A DNA stretch of 64,000 nucleotides from Burkholderia vietnamiensis LMG 10929 (GCF_000959445.1 NZ_CP009631.1:1860001-1924000), one strand, 5' to 3'; positions 15,336 through 25,333 are shown, counted from the stretch's first letter. Program-made: numbers and translations. The notes: generated by a model not told the origin, from the sequence alone.

Positions 15336-16751
15336 ATGAGTAAAACCGTCGCCGACGTCATGCAGCTCGTGAAGGACGAGGACGTCAAGTTCGTCGATTT
15401 CCGCTTCACGGATACGCGCGGCAAGGAGCAGCACGTGTCGGTGCCGGTTTCGGCGTTTGACGAAGACAAGTTCGAAAGCGGCCATGCCTTCGACGGTTCG
15501 TCGATCGCCGGCTGGAAGGGCATCGAGGCGTCGGACATGCTGCTCATGCCGGATCCGACCGCGGCGTTCATCGACCCGTTCTACGAAGAGTCGACCCTCG
15601 TGATGACCTGCGACGTGGTCGAGCCGGCCGACGGCAAGGGCTACGAGCGCGATCCGCGCTCGCTCGCGAAGCGCGGCGAAGCGTACCTGAAGAGCACGGG
15701 CCTCGGCGACACCGCGTACTTCGGTCCGGAGCCGGAATTCTTCATTTTCGACTCGGTCCAGTGGAACACGGACATGTCGGGCTGCTTCGTGAAGATCAAC
15801 TCCGAAGAAGCACCGTGGTCGGCAGGCAAGGAATTCGAAGGCGGCAACACCGGCCACCGTCCGGGCACGAAGGGCGGCTACTTCCCGGTCGCGCCGGTCG
15901 ACACGTTCCAGGACATGCGTTCGGAAATGTGCCTGCTGCTCGAACAGCTCGGCATTCCGGTCGAAGTGCACCACCACGAAGTCGCGGGCCAGGGCCAGAA
16001 CGAAATCGGCACGAAGTTCTCGACGCTCGTGCAACGCGCCGACTGGACGCAATGGTCGAAGTACATCATCCATAACGTCGCGCACTCGTACGGCAAGACG
16101 GCGACGTTCATGCCGAAGCCGGTCGTCGGCGACAACGGTTCGGGCATGCACGTTCACCAGTCGATCTGGAAGGACGGCCAGAACCTGTTCGCGGGCAACG
16201 GCTACGCCGGCCTGTCGGAATTCGCGCTGTTCTACATCGGCGGCATCATCAAGCACGCCCGTGCACTGAACGCGATCACGAACCCGACGACGAACTCGTA
16301 CAAGCGTCTCGTGCCGCACTTCGAAGCACCGGTGAAGCTCGCCTACTCGGCGCGCAACCGTTCGGCATCGATCCGCATTCCGCACGTGTCGAACCCGAAG
16401 GGTCGCCGCATCGAAACGCGCTTCCCGGACCCGATGGCCAACCCGTACCTGTGCTTCACCGCGCTGATGATGGCGGGCCTCGACGGCGTGCAGAACAAGA
16501 TCCATCCGGGCGAAGCAGCCGACAAGAACCTGTACGACCTGCCGCCGGAAGAGGATGCAAAGATCCCGACCGTCTGCGCAGGCCTCGACCAGGCGCTGGA
16601 AGCACTCGACAAGGATCGCGAGTTCCTGACGCGCGGTGGCGTGTTCACCGACGGCATGATCGATGCGTACCTCGCGCTGAAGGAGCAGGAGCTGGCGAAG
16701 TTCCGCATGACGACGCATCCGATCGAGTTCGAGATGTACTACTCGCTGTAA
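15336..16751 (+). CDS. glnA: Glutamine synthetase, type I
   Basis: A 471-residue dodecameric GSI, making glutamine from glutamate, ammonia and ATP. Signatures are FDGSSIAGW (50s), PEPEFF at the metal site, [16 protein letters not shown] and the adenylylation-site segment NLYDLPPEE with Tyr400, so the enzyme can be switched off by GlnE. The length is standard. A sigma-54 promoter with NtrC-like boxes lies upstream and a strong terminator lies downstream before ntrB. Nitrogen-limited induction by the downstream NtrB-NtrC pair is therefore very likely. Confidence 0.98.
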   Translation: MSKTVADVMQLVKDEDVKFVDFRFTDTRGKEQHVSVPVSAFDEDKFESGHAFDGSSIAGWKGIEASDMLLMPDPTAAFIDPFYEESTLVMTCDVVEPADGKGYERDPRSLAKRGEAYLKSTGLGDTAYFGPEPEFFIFDSVQWNTDMSGCFVKINSEEAPWSAGKEFEGGNTGHRPGTKGGYFPVAPVDTFQDMRSEMCLLLEQLGIPVEVHHHEVAGQGQNEIGTKFSTLVQRADWTQWSKYIIHNVAHSYGKTATFMPKPVVGDNGSGMHVHQSIWKDGQNLFAGNGYAGLSEFALFYIGGIIKHARALNAITNPTTNSYKRLVPHFEAPVKLAYSARNRSASIRIPHVSNPKGRRIETRFPDPMANPYLCFTALMMAGLDGVQNKIHPGEAADKNLYDLPPEEDAKIPTVCAGLDQALEALDKDREFLTRGGVFTDGMIDAYLALKEQELAKFRMTTHPIEFEMYYSL

Positions 16752-16831
16752 GTGGCGATGGCGCTTCCAGTCAGCGCCGTCACGCCGCTTCGTTCCCGTC
16801 GGGCAGTGTGCGGCGGGAGCGGCGGAGTCTG

Positions 16832-16862
16832 AAAGGGGACGGCGTCCAGCCGTCCCTTTTTT
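16832..16862 (+). terminator. Terminator after glnA
   Basis: A 12-bp stem (AAAGGGGACGGC at 16832-16843 with GCCGTCCCTTTT, one G-T pair) and 5-base loop running into a T-tract. It would limit read-through into ntrB. Confidence 0.9.
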
Positions 16863-16912
16863 GTTCCGAAATTCCTCATTCACGGCCCCGGTGGGGCGCG
16901 ACGATACGCACG

Positions 16913-18055
16913 ATGGCTCTGAAGAATCTGATCAAGGCGAAGACGGGGCAGCCCGAGCGACTGACGGAAGACGAGCGGCTCGCGCGCTCCGGGCTGCTTG
17001 CCGGGCTCGAAGCGCTGCCGACGGTCGTGCTCGTGCTCGACCGCAAGACGCTGCGGGTCGCGTTCGCGAACCCGTCCGCGGAGGCGATGCTCGACATCTC
17101 GCGCCGGCAGCTCGCGCAGCGGCCGTGGGGCGAGATCTTCCCGAACGCGAACGAGCTCGCGTCGACGATCACCGCGATCGGCGAGGAGCGCTTTCACGCG
17201 ACGCATCTCGACACCGTGCTCGATCGGCCCGGCCACGAGGCGTTGCACGTGCATGCGATCGTCGGCTTCCTCGAGACCGCGCCCGATTTCGTGCTCGTCG
17301 AGCTGTTCGAGAACGAACGCCAGTCGCGCACCGATCGCGAGGAGCGCATCCACGACCTGACCGCGGTCAACAAGCAGCTGATCCGCAATCTCGCGCACGA
17401 GATCAAGAATCCGCTCGGCGGCATTCGCGGCGCCGCGCAGCTGCTCGAATTCGAGCTGGGCGAGCGCGAGCGTGGCGAGTTGCGCGAATACACGCAGGTG
17501 ATCATCAAGGAGTCCGACCGCCTGCAGACGCTCGTCGACCGGTTGCTGGAGCCGCATCGGCATCCGCACATCGTCGGCGACGTGAACATTCATGAAGTAT
17601 GCGAACGCGTGCGCGCGGTGATGCTCGCGGAGTTTCCGCGCGGCCTCACGATCGAGCGCGACTACGACGTGAGCGTGCCGGACCTGCGCGGCGACAAGGA
17701 GCAGCTGATCCAGGCGCTGCTGAACATCGTGCGCAATGCGGCGCAGGCGCTGCGCGAACGCATCGCGCAGGGCGACGCGAGAATCGAATTGCGCACGCGC
17801 ATCGCGCGCAAGGTGACGATCGCGAAGCGCCTGTACCGGCTGGCACTGGACTTGCACGTGGTCGACAACGGGCCGGGCATTCCGGAGGAGATTCGCGACC
17901 GCATCTTCTACCCGCTCGTGTCCGGGCGCGACGACGGCAGCGGGCTCGGCCTCACGCTCGCGCAAACCTTCGTGCAGCAGCACGACGGGATGATCGAGGT
18001 CGAGAGCCGGCCCGGACGTACCGAATTTCAGATCCTGTTGCCGCTCGATCACTGA
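16913..18055 (+). CDS. ntrB: Nitrogen regulation sensor kinase NtrB
   Basis: A 380-residue cytoplasmic histidine kinase and phosphatase for NtrC, with no membrane segment. An N-terminal PAS-like domain (GLEALPTVVLVLDRKTLRV onward, residues about 30-130) is followed by the dimerisation H-box RNLAHEIKNPLGG with phosphorylated His162. The ATP-binding domain has N-box NIVRNAAQAL, G1 box DNGPGIP and G2 box DGSGLGLTLAQ. The start at 16913 has only a weak ribosome-binding site, but the next residues match the family. It is 161 bases after glnA, beyond the terminator, and 46 bases before ntrC. Confidence 0.95.
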   Translation: MALKNLIKAKTGQPERLTEDERLARSGLLAGLEALPTVVLVLDRKTLRVAFANPSAEAMLDISRRQLAQRPWGEIFPNANELASTITAIGEERFHATHLDTVLDRPGHEALHVHAIVGFLETAPDFVLVELFENERQSRTDREERIHDLTAVNKQLIRNLAHEIKNPLGGIRGAAQLLEFELGERERGELREYTQVIIKESDRLQTLVDRLLEPHRHPHIVGDVNIHEVCERVRAVMLAEFPRGLTIERDYDVSVPDLRGDKEQLIQALLNIVRNAAQALRERIAQGDARIELRTRIARKVTIAKRLYRLALDLHVVDNGPGIPEEIRDRIFYPLVSGRDDGSGLGLTLAQTFVQQHDGMIEVESRPGRTEFQILLPLDH

Positions 18056-18101
18056 GCGGCGGCATGGCGATTCACCGGATTCACCAATATCTGACCGACC
18101 T

Positions 18102-19622
18102 ATGAAGCCGATCTGGATAGTAGACGACGATCAATCGATTCGCTGGGTGCTCGAAAAGGCGCTCGCCCGCGACAGCTTCGCGACGCGCAGCTTCGCGAAC
18201 GTGCGCGATGCGCTGGCCGCGCTCGATCACGAGTCGCCGCAGGTGCTCGTATCCGACATCCGGATGCCGGGCGGCTCGGGCCTCGAGTTGCTGCAGGCGA
18301 TGCACGAGCGTCTGCCCGGCTTGCCCGTCATCATCATGACGGCGTTCTCCGATCTCGACAGCGCAGTGGCCGCGTTCCAGGGCGGCGCGTTCGAATACCT
18401 CGCGAAGCCGTTCGACGTCGACAAGGCGGTCGAACTGATCCGCCGCGCGGTGGAGGAAAGCCTGCGCGGCGGCGCACCGCAGGACGAACGCGTGGCCGAG
18501 GCGCCCGAGATGCTCGGGCAGGCGCCGGCGATGCAGGACATGTTCCGCGCGATCGGCCGGCTGTCGCATTCGGCCGCGACGGTGCTGATCACCGGCGAGT
18601 CGGGCACCGGCAAGGAGCTCGTCGCCCGGGCGCTGCACCGTCACAGCCCGCGCGCGAACGGCCCGTTCATCGCGCTGAACACCGCCGCGATCCCGAAGGA
18701 TCTGCTGGAATCCGAACTGTTCGGCCATGAGCGCGGCGCGTTCACCGGCGCGCAGACGACCCGCCAGGGCCGCTTCGAGCAGGCCGAGAACGGCACGCTG
18801 TTCCTCGACGAAATCGGCGACATGCCGTTCGACCTGCAGACGCGCCTGCTGCGCGTGCTGTCGGACGGCCAGTTCTATCGGGTCGGCGGCCACAACCCGC
18901 TGCGCGCGAACGTGCGCGTGATCGCCGCGACGCACCAGAACCTCGAATCGCGCGTGCGGCAGGGGCTGTTCCGCGAGGACCTTTACCACCGGCTCAACGT
19001 GATCCGCCTGCGCCTGCCGCCGCTGCGCGAACGCAGCGAAGACATTCCGCTGCTCACGCGCCACTTCCTGCAGAAGAGCGCGCGCGATCTCGGCGTCGAG
19101 CCGAAGCGCGTGTCCGACGAAGCGCTCGCGTATCTGACGTCGCTGCCGTTTCCGGGCAACGTGCGGCAACTCGAGAACCTCGCGAACTGGCTGACGGTGA
19201 TGGCGCCCGCGCAGACGGTCGAGATCAAGGACTTGCCGCCCGATCTCGTGCCGAGCGGCGCGCCGGTGACGGCAGCCGTCGACGGCGCGGACGCGCCCGC
19301 GGCCCTCGGCGGCGGCGACGTGTCGCGCGTGCAGCCGTCGGTCGGTGCGGCGACGCTCGCGAGCGCACCCGTTGCGGCCGCATCGAACGGCGCGCCGGCC
19401 GGCTATCCGATGTGGGAGAGCGGGCTGCGTACCGAAGTCGCGCGACTGCTGCGCGAAAATTCCGCCGACGTGATGGACGAACTCGCACGCCGCTTCGAGG
19501 CTGCCGTGATCCGCGAGGCGCTCGACTTCACGCGCGGCCGCAAGGTCGAGGCGGCCGAGCGGCTCGGCATTGGCCGCAACACGATCACGCGCAAGATCCA
19601 GGAACTGCATCTGGAGCCGTAA
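18102..19622 (+). CDS. ntrC: Nitrogen regulation response regulator NtrC
   Basis: A 506-residue sigma-54 activator. A receiver domain (residues 1-120) has phosphoacceptor Asp52 in [10 protein letters not shown]. The AAA+ domain has Walker A GESGTGKE (165-172), the sigma-54-contacting loop GAFTGA (212-217) and FLDEIGDMP as Walker B. A Fis-type helix-turn-helix at the end contains [20 protein letters not shown]. An Ala/Pro-rich linker of about 60 residues before the DNA-binding domain is longer than in E. coli. It should act on the glnA enhancer boxes at 15025-15111. Confidence 0.97.
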   Translation: MKPIWIVDDDQSIRWVLEKALARDSFATRSFANVRDALAALDHESPQVLVSDIRMPGGSGLELLQAMHERLPGLPVIIMTAFSDLDSAVAAFQGGAFEYLAKPFDVDKAVELIRRAVEESLRGGAPQDERVAEAPEMLGQAPAMQDMFRAIGRLSHSAATVLITGESGTGKELVARALHRHSPRANGPFIALNTAAIPKDLLESELFGHERGAFTGAQTTRQGRFEQAENGTLFLDEIGDMPFDLQTRLLRVLSDGQFYRVGGHNPLRANVRVIAATHQNLESRVRQGLFREDLYHRLNVIRLRLPPLRERSEDIPLLTRHFLQKSARDLGVEPKRVSDEALAYLTSLPFPGNVRQLENLANWLTVMAPAQTVEIKDLPPDLVPSGAPVTAAVDGADAPAALGGGDVSRVQPSVGAATLASAPVAAASNGAPAGYPMWESGLRTEVARLLRENSADVMDELARRFEAAVIREALDFTRGRKVEAAERLGIGRNTITRKIQELHLEP

Positions 19623-19630
19623 GCCGTCGT

Positions 19631-19659
19631 CGCGGCATGCGCGCGCCGCGCATGCCGCG
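19631..19659 (+). terminator. Hairpin after ntrC
   Basis: A 13-bp perfect stem (CGCGGCATGCGCG with 19647-19659) and 3-base loop, 8 bases past the ntrC stop. There is no T-run, so termination strength is uncertain. Confidence 0.45.
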
Positions 19660-19700
19660 ATCGGACATAATCGCGGTTTGCCGTCACGCGCACGCCCGTC

Positions 19701-21845
19701 ATGTCCGATTCCTTTCGCTGGCCCGCCGGGGCCGATCCTTTCCGATTTCTCGAAGCGCTCGACAGCAAGCGCGCCCGCACGTGGGTCGACGAGCAGAACG
19801 CGCGCACGCGTGCTGCGCTGCGTGACGACGACGGCTACCGCACGCTGACCGCGCGGCTCGCGCAGGCCTACCTGCCGCGCGAGCGGCCGGTGATTCCGAC
19901 CCGCTGGCGCGAATGGGCGTACGACCTGTGGCAGGACGATCAGCACCCGAAGGGGCTGTGGCGCCGCGCGCGCTGGGACGACTGGCGCGCCGGCCGGCCC
20001 GATTGGGAAACGCTCCTCGACGTCGACGCGCTCGGCGCGCAAGAGGGCGAATCGTGGGTGTTCGAGCAGGACGCGATCCTCTATCCGGACGGTGACCGCG
20101 CACTCGTGTCGCTGTCGCCGGGCGGCGCGGACGCGGTCGTCGTGCGCGAATTCGATCTGGTGCAGCGCCGCTTCGTCGACGGCGGCTTCACGATCGACGA
20201 GCCGGGGCATCACACCGTCGGCTGGATCGATCGCGACACCGTCTACGTGAGCTGGGATCGCGGCGAAGCGCATGCGACCGCGGCCGGCTATCCGTACGAT
20301 GCGCGCCGCTGGGTGCGCGGCACGCCGCTCGCCGACGCGCCCATCGTGTTTCGCGGCGAACCGGACGACATCAGCGCGGGCGCATGGTTCGATCCGATCG
20401 ACGGCCGCCATGTCGCATGGCGCAGCGTGGACTTCTTCGACGCGCATGCGTACCGGCTCACCGAGGCGGGCGAATGGGCGCGCTACGACGTGCCGACGCA
20501 CGTCGAGGTCGGCTTCTGGGAAGGCTGGCTGGTGCTGGAGCCGCGGCTCGACTGGGACTGCGGCGGCGTACGGCATGCGGGCGGCTCGCTGCTCGCGATT
20601 CGCGAGCACGCGTTCCTCGCCGGCTCGCGCGAATTCACGACGCTGTTCGCGCCGCAAGCATCGACGTCGGCGTGCACGTGGACCCACACGCGCACGATGC
20701 TGATCGCGAGCTGGCTCGACGACGTGCACAACCGCACGATGCTGTGGACGCCGCGCAAGGGCGAGGGCAGCGACGACGGCGAAGGCGGCGAATGGACGTG
20801 GGACGCGCATGCGTTCGACTGGCCGCGCGATGCGCAGATCGACGTCGAGCCGGTCGAGTCGACGCTGAACGACGACGTGTACGTGGACGTCGACACCTAT
20901 CTCGATCCACCCGAATGCTGGCTGGCCGATCTCGCCGATCGCGCGGCCGATGCGCAAGCGCGCCGCGTGCTGCTCGACCGGCCGCCGGTGCGCTTCGATG
21001 CGGCAGGGCTCGTCGTGCGGCGCGCGAATGCGCGCTCGCGCGACGGCACGATCGTGCCGTACACGTTGATCGGGCCGCGCGATGCCGTCGAGGCAGCCAA
21101 CCGTGATGATGGCGGCGATGGCGGCACGCGCGTCGCGCGGCCGTGTCTGTTGTCAGGCTATGGCGGCTTCGCGATTCCGAACCTGCCGGGCTACAGCGAC
21201 GCACTCGGCATCGCGTGGCTCGAGCGCGGCGGCGTCGCGGTGTTCGCGCACATCCGCGGCGGCGGCGAATTCGGGCCGCGCTGGCACGTCGACGCGCAGC
21301 GCGAACATCGGCAGCGTTCGTTCGACGATTTCATCGCGGTAGCCGAGGACCTGGTCCGCACCGGCGTGACGACCGCTGCGCAGCTCGGCATCGAAGGCGG
21401 CAGCAACGGCGGCCTGTTGGTGGGCGCGTGCATGGTGCAGCGTCCCGAACTGTTCGGCGCGGTGCTGTGCCGCGTGCCGCTGCTCGACATGCGGCGTTAT
21501 CCGAAACTGCATGCGGGCGCCGCCTGGCTCGACGAGTACGGCGACCCGGACGATCCGCGCGAGGGCGCGGCGCTGGCCGCCTATTCGCCGTATCACCGCG
21601 TGCGCGACGGCGTCGTCTATCCGCCGCTGCTGCTGACGACGTCGACGCGCGACGACCGCGTGCATCCGGCGCATGCCCGCAAGATGGCGGCGCGCATGCA
21701 CGCGCTCGGGCACGAGCGCGTGTGGTACTGGGAGAACACCGACGGCGGCCACGGCAGCGCCGACGATCTGGAGCGGGCCGAATCCGATGCGGCGGAATTC
21801 GGCTTCCTGTGGGCGCATCTGGGGCCGGCGCCCGCGCGCGGCTGA
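19701..21845 (+). CDS. Prolyl oligopeptidase family serine peptidase (S9A)
   Basis: A 714-residue S9A peptidase. The N-terminal part begins FRWPAGADPFRFLEALDS, the family's opening pattern, and residues about 60-410 form the beta-propeller lid. The alpha/beta-hydrolase domain follows with LLSGYGGF and HIRGGGEFGPRWH. The nucleophile is Ser568 in EGGSNGGLL, Asp lies in the TRDDRVHP region, and catalytic His684 is in DGGHGSAD. No signal peptide is apparent, so it is probably cytoplasmic and cleaves short proline-containing or dibasic peptides. It is monocistronic and convergent with xth. Confidence 0.92.
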   Translation: MSDSFRWPAGADPFRFLEALDSKRARTWVDEQNARTRAALRDDDGYRTLTARLAQAYLPRERPVIPTRWREWAYDLWQDDQHPKGLWRRARWDDWRAGRPDWETLLDVDALGAQEGESWVFEQDAILYPDGDRALVSLSPGGADAVVVREFDLVQRRFVDGGFTIDEPGHHTVGWIDRDTVYVSWDRGEAHATAAGYPYDARRWVRGTPLADAPIVFRGEPDDISAGAWFDPIDGRHVAWRSVDFFDAHAYRLTEAGEWARYDVPTHVEVGFWEGWLVLEPRLDWDCGGVRHAGGSLLAIREHAFLAGSREFTTLFAPQASTSACTWTHTRTMLIASWLDDVHNRTMLWTPRKGEGSDDGEGGEWTWDAHAFDWPRDAQIDVEPVESTLNDDVYVDVDTYLDPPECWLADLADRAADAQARRVLLDRPPVRFDAAGLVVRRANARSRDGTIVPYTLIGPRDAVEAANRDDGGDGGTRVARPCLLSGYGGFAIPNLPGYSDALGIAWLERGGVAVFAHIRGGGEFGPRWHVDAQREHRQRSFDDFIAVAEDLVRTGVTTAAQLGIEGGSNGGLLVGACMVQRPELFGAVLCRVPLLDMRRYPKLHAGAAWLDEYGDPDDPREGAALAAYSPYHRVRDGVVYPPLLLTTSTRDDRVHPAHARKMAARMHALGHERVWYWENTDGGHGSADDLERAESDAAEFGFLWAHLGPAPARG

Positions 21846-21875
21846 GCGAGCGGGCGGGGCGGCAGGCCAGCGGCC

Positions 21876-22652
21876 TCAGCCCACGACCGCGACGACCGGC
21901 GTGTGATCGGACGGCTGCTCCCACGTGCGCGGCACGCGGTCGACTTCGCACGACGTGCAGGTGGCCGCGAGCGCCGGCGAGAGGAGAATGTGGTCGATGC
22001 GCAGCCCGGCGTTGCGGCGAAACGCGAACATCCGGTAGTCCCACCACGTGAAGGTCTTCTCGGGCTGCTCGAAGCGCCGGAACGCGTCGACGAAGCCGAG
22101 CTCGAGCAGCTTCGCGAAGTGCGCGCGCTCCTGCGGCGACACCAGGTTCTGGCCTTCCCATTTCGCGGGGTCGTGCACGTCGCGATCTTCCGGCGCGATG
22201 TTGTAGTCGCCGAGCAGCGCGAGCTTCGGATAGCGCTGCAGCTCGGCGCCGAGCCACGCATGCAGCGCGTCGAGCCACTGCATCTTGTAGAGAAACTTGT
22301 CGGAGTCCGGCGCCTGGCCGTTCGGGAAATACGCGGACACGATGCGCACGCCCTCGACCGTCACGGCGACCACGCGCTGCTGCGGATCGTCGAAGCCGGG
22401 AATGTTGCGCACGACGTCCGATTCGTCGACGGCCAGCGTGTCGCGCACGAGGATCGCGACACCGTTATACGTCTTCTGGCCCGTGAACCAGCTGCGGTAA
22501 CCGACGGCCTCGAGATCGGCGCGCGGATATTTTTCGTCCGGCAGCTTCAGCTCCTGCAGGCACAGCACGTCGGCGCCGCTTTGCGCGAGCCAGTCGAGCA
22601 CATGCTGTTTGCGGACGTTGAGCGAGTTGACGTTCCAGGTGGCGATTTTCAT
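21876..22652 (-). CDS. xth: Exodeoxyribonuclease III
   Basis: A 258-residue Mg-dependent AP endonuclease/3'-exonuclease used in base-excision repair. The motifs of the EEP fold are all present: MKIATWNVNSLNVR, LCLQELKLPD with the metal Glu, GDYNIAPEDRDVHDP and the final SDHTPVVA with catalytic Asp-His. The start at 22652 is the family's natural Met. Transcription is convergent with the upstream peptidase gene, 30 bases away. Confidence 0.95.
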   Translation of the reverse strand: MKIATWNVNSLNVRKQHVLDWLAQSGADVLCLQELKLPDEKYPRADLEAVGYRSWFTGQKTYNGVAILVRDTLAVDESDVVRNIPGFDDPQQRVVAVTVEGVRIVSAYFPNGQAPDSDKFLYKMQWLDALHAWLGAELQRYPKLALLGDYNIAPEDRDVHDPAKWEGQNLVSPQERAHFAKLLELGFVDAFRRFEQPEKTFTWWDYRMFAFRRNAGLRIDHILLSPALAATCTSCEVDRVPRTWEQPSDHTPVVAVVG

Positions 22653-22803
22653 GAACGGGAAGGCGGGCGGCATGGATTCGAAGGCCGCCATCTTACCGCG
22701 AGCGCGGCGCGCGAACGCGTGCAACACGCGATCGGCAGCGCATCCCGTGCACGTCGCGAGCCTCGCGATATTGGGGCCCAGCCAATAAATTGTGACAAAA
22801 GTG

Positions 22804-22832
22804 TTGACGTAAGTGCTTCCTCACCCTATAAT
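22804..22832 (+). promoter_or_regulatory. Sigma-70 promoter of the second initiator tRNA
   Basis: TTGACG (22804-22809), a 17-base spacer and a perfect TATAAT (22827-22832), 12 bases before the tRNA. Confidence 0.92.
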
Positions 22833-22844
22833 TTATTTCTCTGA

Positions 22845-22921
<77 letters not shown>

Positions 22922-22974
22922 AGCACACCAGACGATGTGCAGCGCAACTGACCGATGCGCGCTTCGTCGACAGG

Positions 22975-22999
22975 AACCCGGCCCCGTGCCGGGTTTTTT
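22975..22999 (+). terminator. Terminator after tRNA-fMet copy 2
   Basis: An 8-bp stem AACCCGGC/GCCGGGTT with 5-base loop followed by a T-run, about 55 bases past the tRNA. Confidence 0.85.
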
Positions 23000-23003
23000 G
23001 TTT

Positions 23004-23696
23004 TCAGCCTGCCGCCCACTCGACCGCCGCCTTCGCATGCAGCGTGGTCGTGTCGAACACCGGCAGCGGCGAGTTTGCGTCGCCGATCAGCAGCGTGATT
23101 TCCGTACAGCCCAGTATGACCGCCTGCGCGCCGCGTCGCGCGAGTTCGTCGATGATCGCGACATAGGTCGCGCGCGACTGCGCGTCGATCCGGCCGTGAC
23201 ACAGCTCGTCGTAGATGATCCGGTGCACGTCGGCGCGCGCCGGTTCGTCCGGCACCCGCACGTCGAGCCCGAACCGGTCGCGCAGCCGCTGCGCATAGAA
23301 CGGCAGCTCCATCGTGTAGCGCGTGCCGAGCAGCGCGACGCGCTCGACGCCCGCGGCGCGCAGTGCGTTGCCGGTCGGGTCCGCGATGTGCAGGAACGGC
23401 AGCGTCACCGCCGCTTCGATCGCGTCGTGCACGCGATGCATCGTGTTGGTCGTCAGCACGATCAGGTCGGCGCCGGCCGCTTCGAGCCGGCGTGCGGCGT
23501 CGGCCATCCGTTCGCCGAGCGCGCGCCAGTCCTGCGCGCGCTGCAGCGCCTCGATCTCCGCGAAGTCCACCGTGACCAGCACGCTCTTGGCGTTGTGATG
23601 GCCGCCGTGCAATGCCTTCGAATAGCGATTGATCATCCGGTAGTACTCCGCCGACGATTCCCAGCTCATCCCGCCGATCAGGCCGATCGTCTTCAT
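23004..23696 (-). CDS. Aspartate/glutamate racemase family protein (YgeA-like)
   Basis: A 230-residue PLP-independent racemase-family protein beginning MKTIGLIGGMSWESSAEYYR, very like YgeA. These enzymes normally use two cysteines. Here the second is present in VILGCTEITLL, but the first position reads Thr (VLTTNTMH instead of VLCTNTMH). The other substrate-pocket residues (NTMH, ALLGTRYTMELPFY) are intact. The change could slow or bias racemisation to one direction. Its neighbours (tRNA, divergent dinB) give no pathway hint. Confidence 0.88.
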   Translation of the reverse strand: MKTIGLIGGMSWESSAEYYRMINRYSKALHGGHHNAKSVLVTVDFAEIEALQRAQDWRALGERMADAARRLEAAGADLIVLTTNTMHRVHDAIEAAVTLPFLHIADPTGNALRAAGVERVALLGTRYTMELPFYAQRLRDRFGLDVRVPDEPARADVHRIIYDELCHGRIDAQSRATYVAIIDELARRGAQAVILGCTEITLLIGDANSPLPVFDTTTLHAKAAVEWAAG

Positions 23697-23874
23697 TCGT
23701 CACCTTTGCGTTTCATCTGTCGTGGCGAACGAGTATAGGGGCCGACCGGCGCGCGCGGCGGTACGATCCGTGCGCAGCCGACCGGTACGGCGCCGCTGGC
23801 CGAGCTGGGTCGGCGCCGCGTCGGACTGTCCGCATTCGCCGGTACGTGGCAGCACGCGGCAGTTGAAACGGTCA

Positions 23875-23890
23875 CTGTGTTTTTGTACAG
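23875..23890 (+). promoter_or_regulatory. LexA (SOS) box of dinB
   Basis: CTGTGTTTTTGTACAG fits CTG-N10-CAG with full CTGT and ACAG arms. The longer flanks (CA and TA) approach the TACTGT...ACAGTA consensus. It ends 10 bases before the GTG start of dinB, so LexA would block the promoter directly. Confidence 0.85.
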
Positions 23891-23900
23891 TATCGGCACC

Positions 23901-25271
23901 GTGAAGCCGACCACTCCCGAGCCTGCCGATTCGCACCTGCCGCCGCCTGGCGACGCGCCGCCGCGCGTGCGCAAGATCATCCATTGCGATTGCGACTGCT
24001 TTTACGCATCGGTGGAGATGCGCGACGATCCGTCGCTGCGCAATCGGCCGCTCGCCGTCGGCGGCCGGCCCGATCAGCGCGGCGTGATCGCGACCTGCAA
24101 CTACGAGGCGCGGCGCTACGGCGTGCATTCGGCGATGTCGTCGGCGCTCGCGATGCGCAAGTGCCCGGACCTGCTGATCCTGCCGTCCGCGATGGACAAG
24201 TACCGCGCGGCGTCGCGGCAGATCATGGCGATCTATCGCGACTACACGCGCGACGTCGAGCCGCTGTCGCTCGACGAGGCGTATCTCGACGTGAGTGGCT
24301 CCGAGCTGTGCCACGGCAGCGCGACGCTGATTGCGCGGGAGATCCGTCAGCGCGTGTACGAGACGGTCGGCGTGACGGTGTCGGCGGGCGTCGCGCCGAA
24401 CAAGTTCATCGCGAAGATCGCGTCCGACTGGAACAAGCCCGACGGGCTGTTCGTCGTGCGCCCGCACGAGGTCGATGCGTTCGTCGCGGCGCTGCCGGTG
24501 CGCAAGCTGCACGGCGTCGGGCAGGTGACGGCCACGCGCCTCGACCGGCTCGGCATCCAGACCTGCGCGCAATTGCGCGACTGGTCGCTGATCGATCTGC
24601 ATCGCGAGTTCGGCGCGTTCGGCCGGCGTTTGTACCAGCTCGCGCGGGGCATCGACGAGCGGCCGGTGCAGGCCGATCAGGAGCGCAAGTCGGTCAGCGT
24701 CGAGACGACCTATGTGACCGACCTGACGACGCTCGAGCAATGCGCGCAGGAAATCCGCCGTCTCGTCGAGCAGCTCGATGCGCGTATCGCGCGCGCGGGC
24801 GCCGCGCGATCGATCCGCAAGCTGTACGTGAAGATCCGCTTCGCCGATTTCCAGCGCACCACGGTCGAATGCGTGGCCGACGCGACGAATGCGCAGACGG
24901 CCGTCGCGTTGCTCGCGAAGGGGCTGCAGCGGCGCGCGCAGGCCGTGCGGTTATTGGGCGTCGGCGTGCGCATCGACGAGAACACGGCCGAGCGCCATGG
25001 GCAGTTCTCGCTGTTCGGCGATGCAGTGGATGAGTCGGTTGAGGGGGGCGCCGATGCGGCAGCTGAGGAGTTGACCGAGGAGTCGAACGAGGACCCAGCT
25101 GAGGAGCCGACCGAGAACGCAGCCGGCGCGTCAATCGAGGATCCGGCCGAGGGCTCAACTGCAGAGTCAACCAATGACCCAGCCGACCATTCAACGAACG
25201 CCCGGACCGACGCCCCGACCAGCGGTTCAAACCCGGCCGCCGAGCCATCCGGTCCAACGCCCGCACAATGA
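23901..25271 (+). CDS. dinB: DNA polymerase IV (Y family) with long C-terminal tail
   Basis: A 456-residue error-prone translesion polymerase. Catalytic motifs: IIHCDCDCFYASVE with the metal Asp, and PLSLDEAYLDVS with the Asp-Glu pair. The helix-hairpin-helix region KLHGVGQVTATRLDRLG and the little-finger domain follow. The beta-clamp motif QFSLFGD begins at residue 368, which is normally the end of the protein. Here about 78 further residues follow, rich in Glu, Asp, Pro, Thr, Ser and Ala in loose repeats. GTG 23901 is chosen because an upstream in-frame GTG lies inside the LexA box. It is expected to be SOS-induced. Confidence 0.93.
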   Translation: MKPTTPEPADSHLPPPGDAPPRVRKIIHCDCDCFYASVEMRDDPSLRNRPLAVGGRPDQRGVIATCNYEARRYGVHSAMSSALAMRKCPDLLILPSAMDKYRAASRQIMAIYRDYTRDVEPLSLDEAYLDVSGSELCHGSATLIAREIRQRVYETVGVTVSAGVAPNKFIAKIASDWNKPDGLFVVRPHEVDAFVAALPVRKLHGVGQVTATRLDRLGIQTCAQLRDWSLIDLHREFGAFGRRLYQLARGIDERPVQADQERKSVSVETTYVTDLTTLEQCAQEIRRLVEQLDARIARAGAARSIRKLYVKIRFADFQRTTVECVADATNAQTAVALLAKGLQRRAQAVRLLGVGVRIDENTAERHGQFSLFGDAVDESVEGGADAAAEELTEESNEDPAEEPTENAAGASIEDPAEGSTAESTNDPADHSTNARTDAPTSGSNPAAEPSGPTPAQ

Positions 25272-25294
25272 AAAAAGCACCGCCGAAGCGGTGC
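25271..25294 (-). terminator. Terminator of prlC
   Basis: A 7-bp GCACCGC stem closed by a TTCG loop (25277-25294), followed on the minus strand by a six-T run (25276-25271) that overlaps the dinB stop codon. Confidence 0.85.
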
Positions 25295-25333
25295 CTGCCG
25301 AAGCCACCGGGCGAACCGCCCGGCAACGCGCGA

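Noticed and set aside
18081..20957. A 958-codon antisense frame across ntrC and the start of the peptidase gene
   Set aside because: It spans two real genes in the opposite direction and has no recognisable domain.
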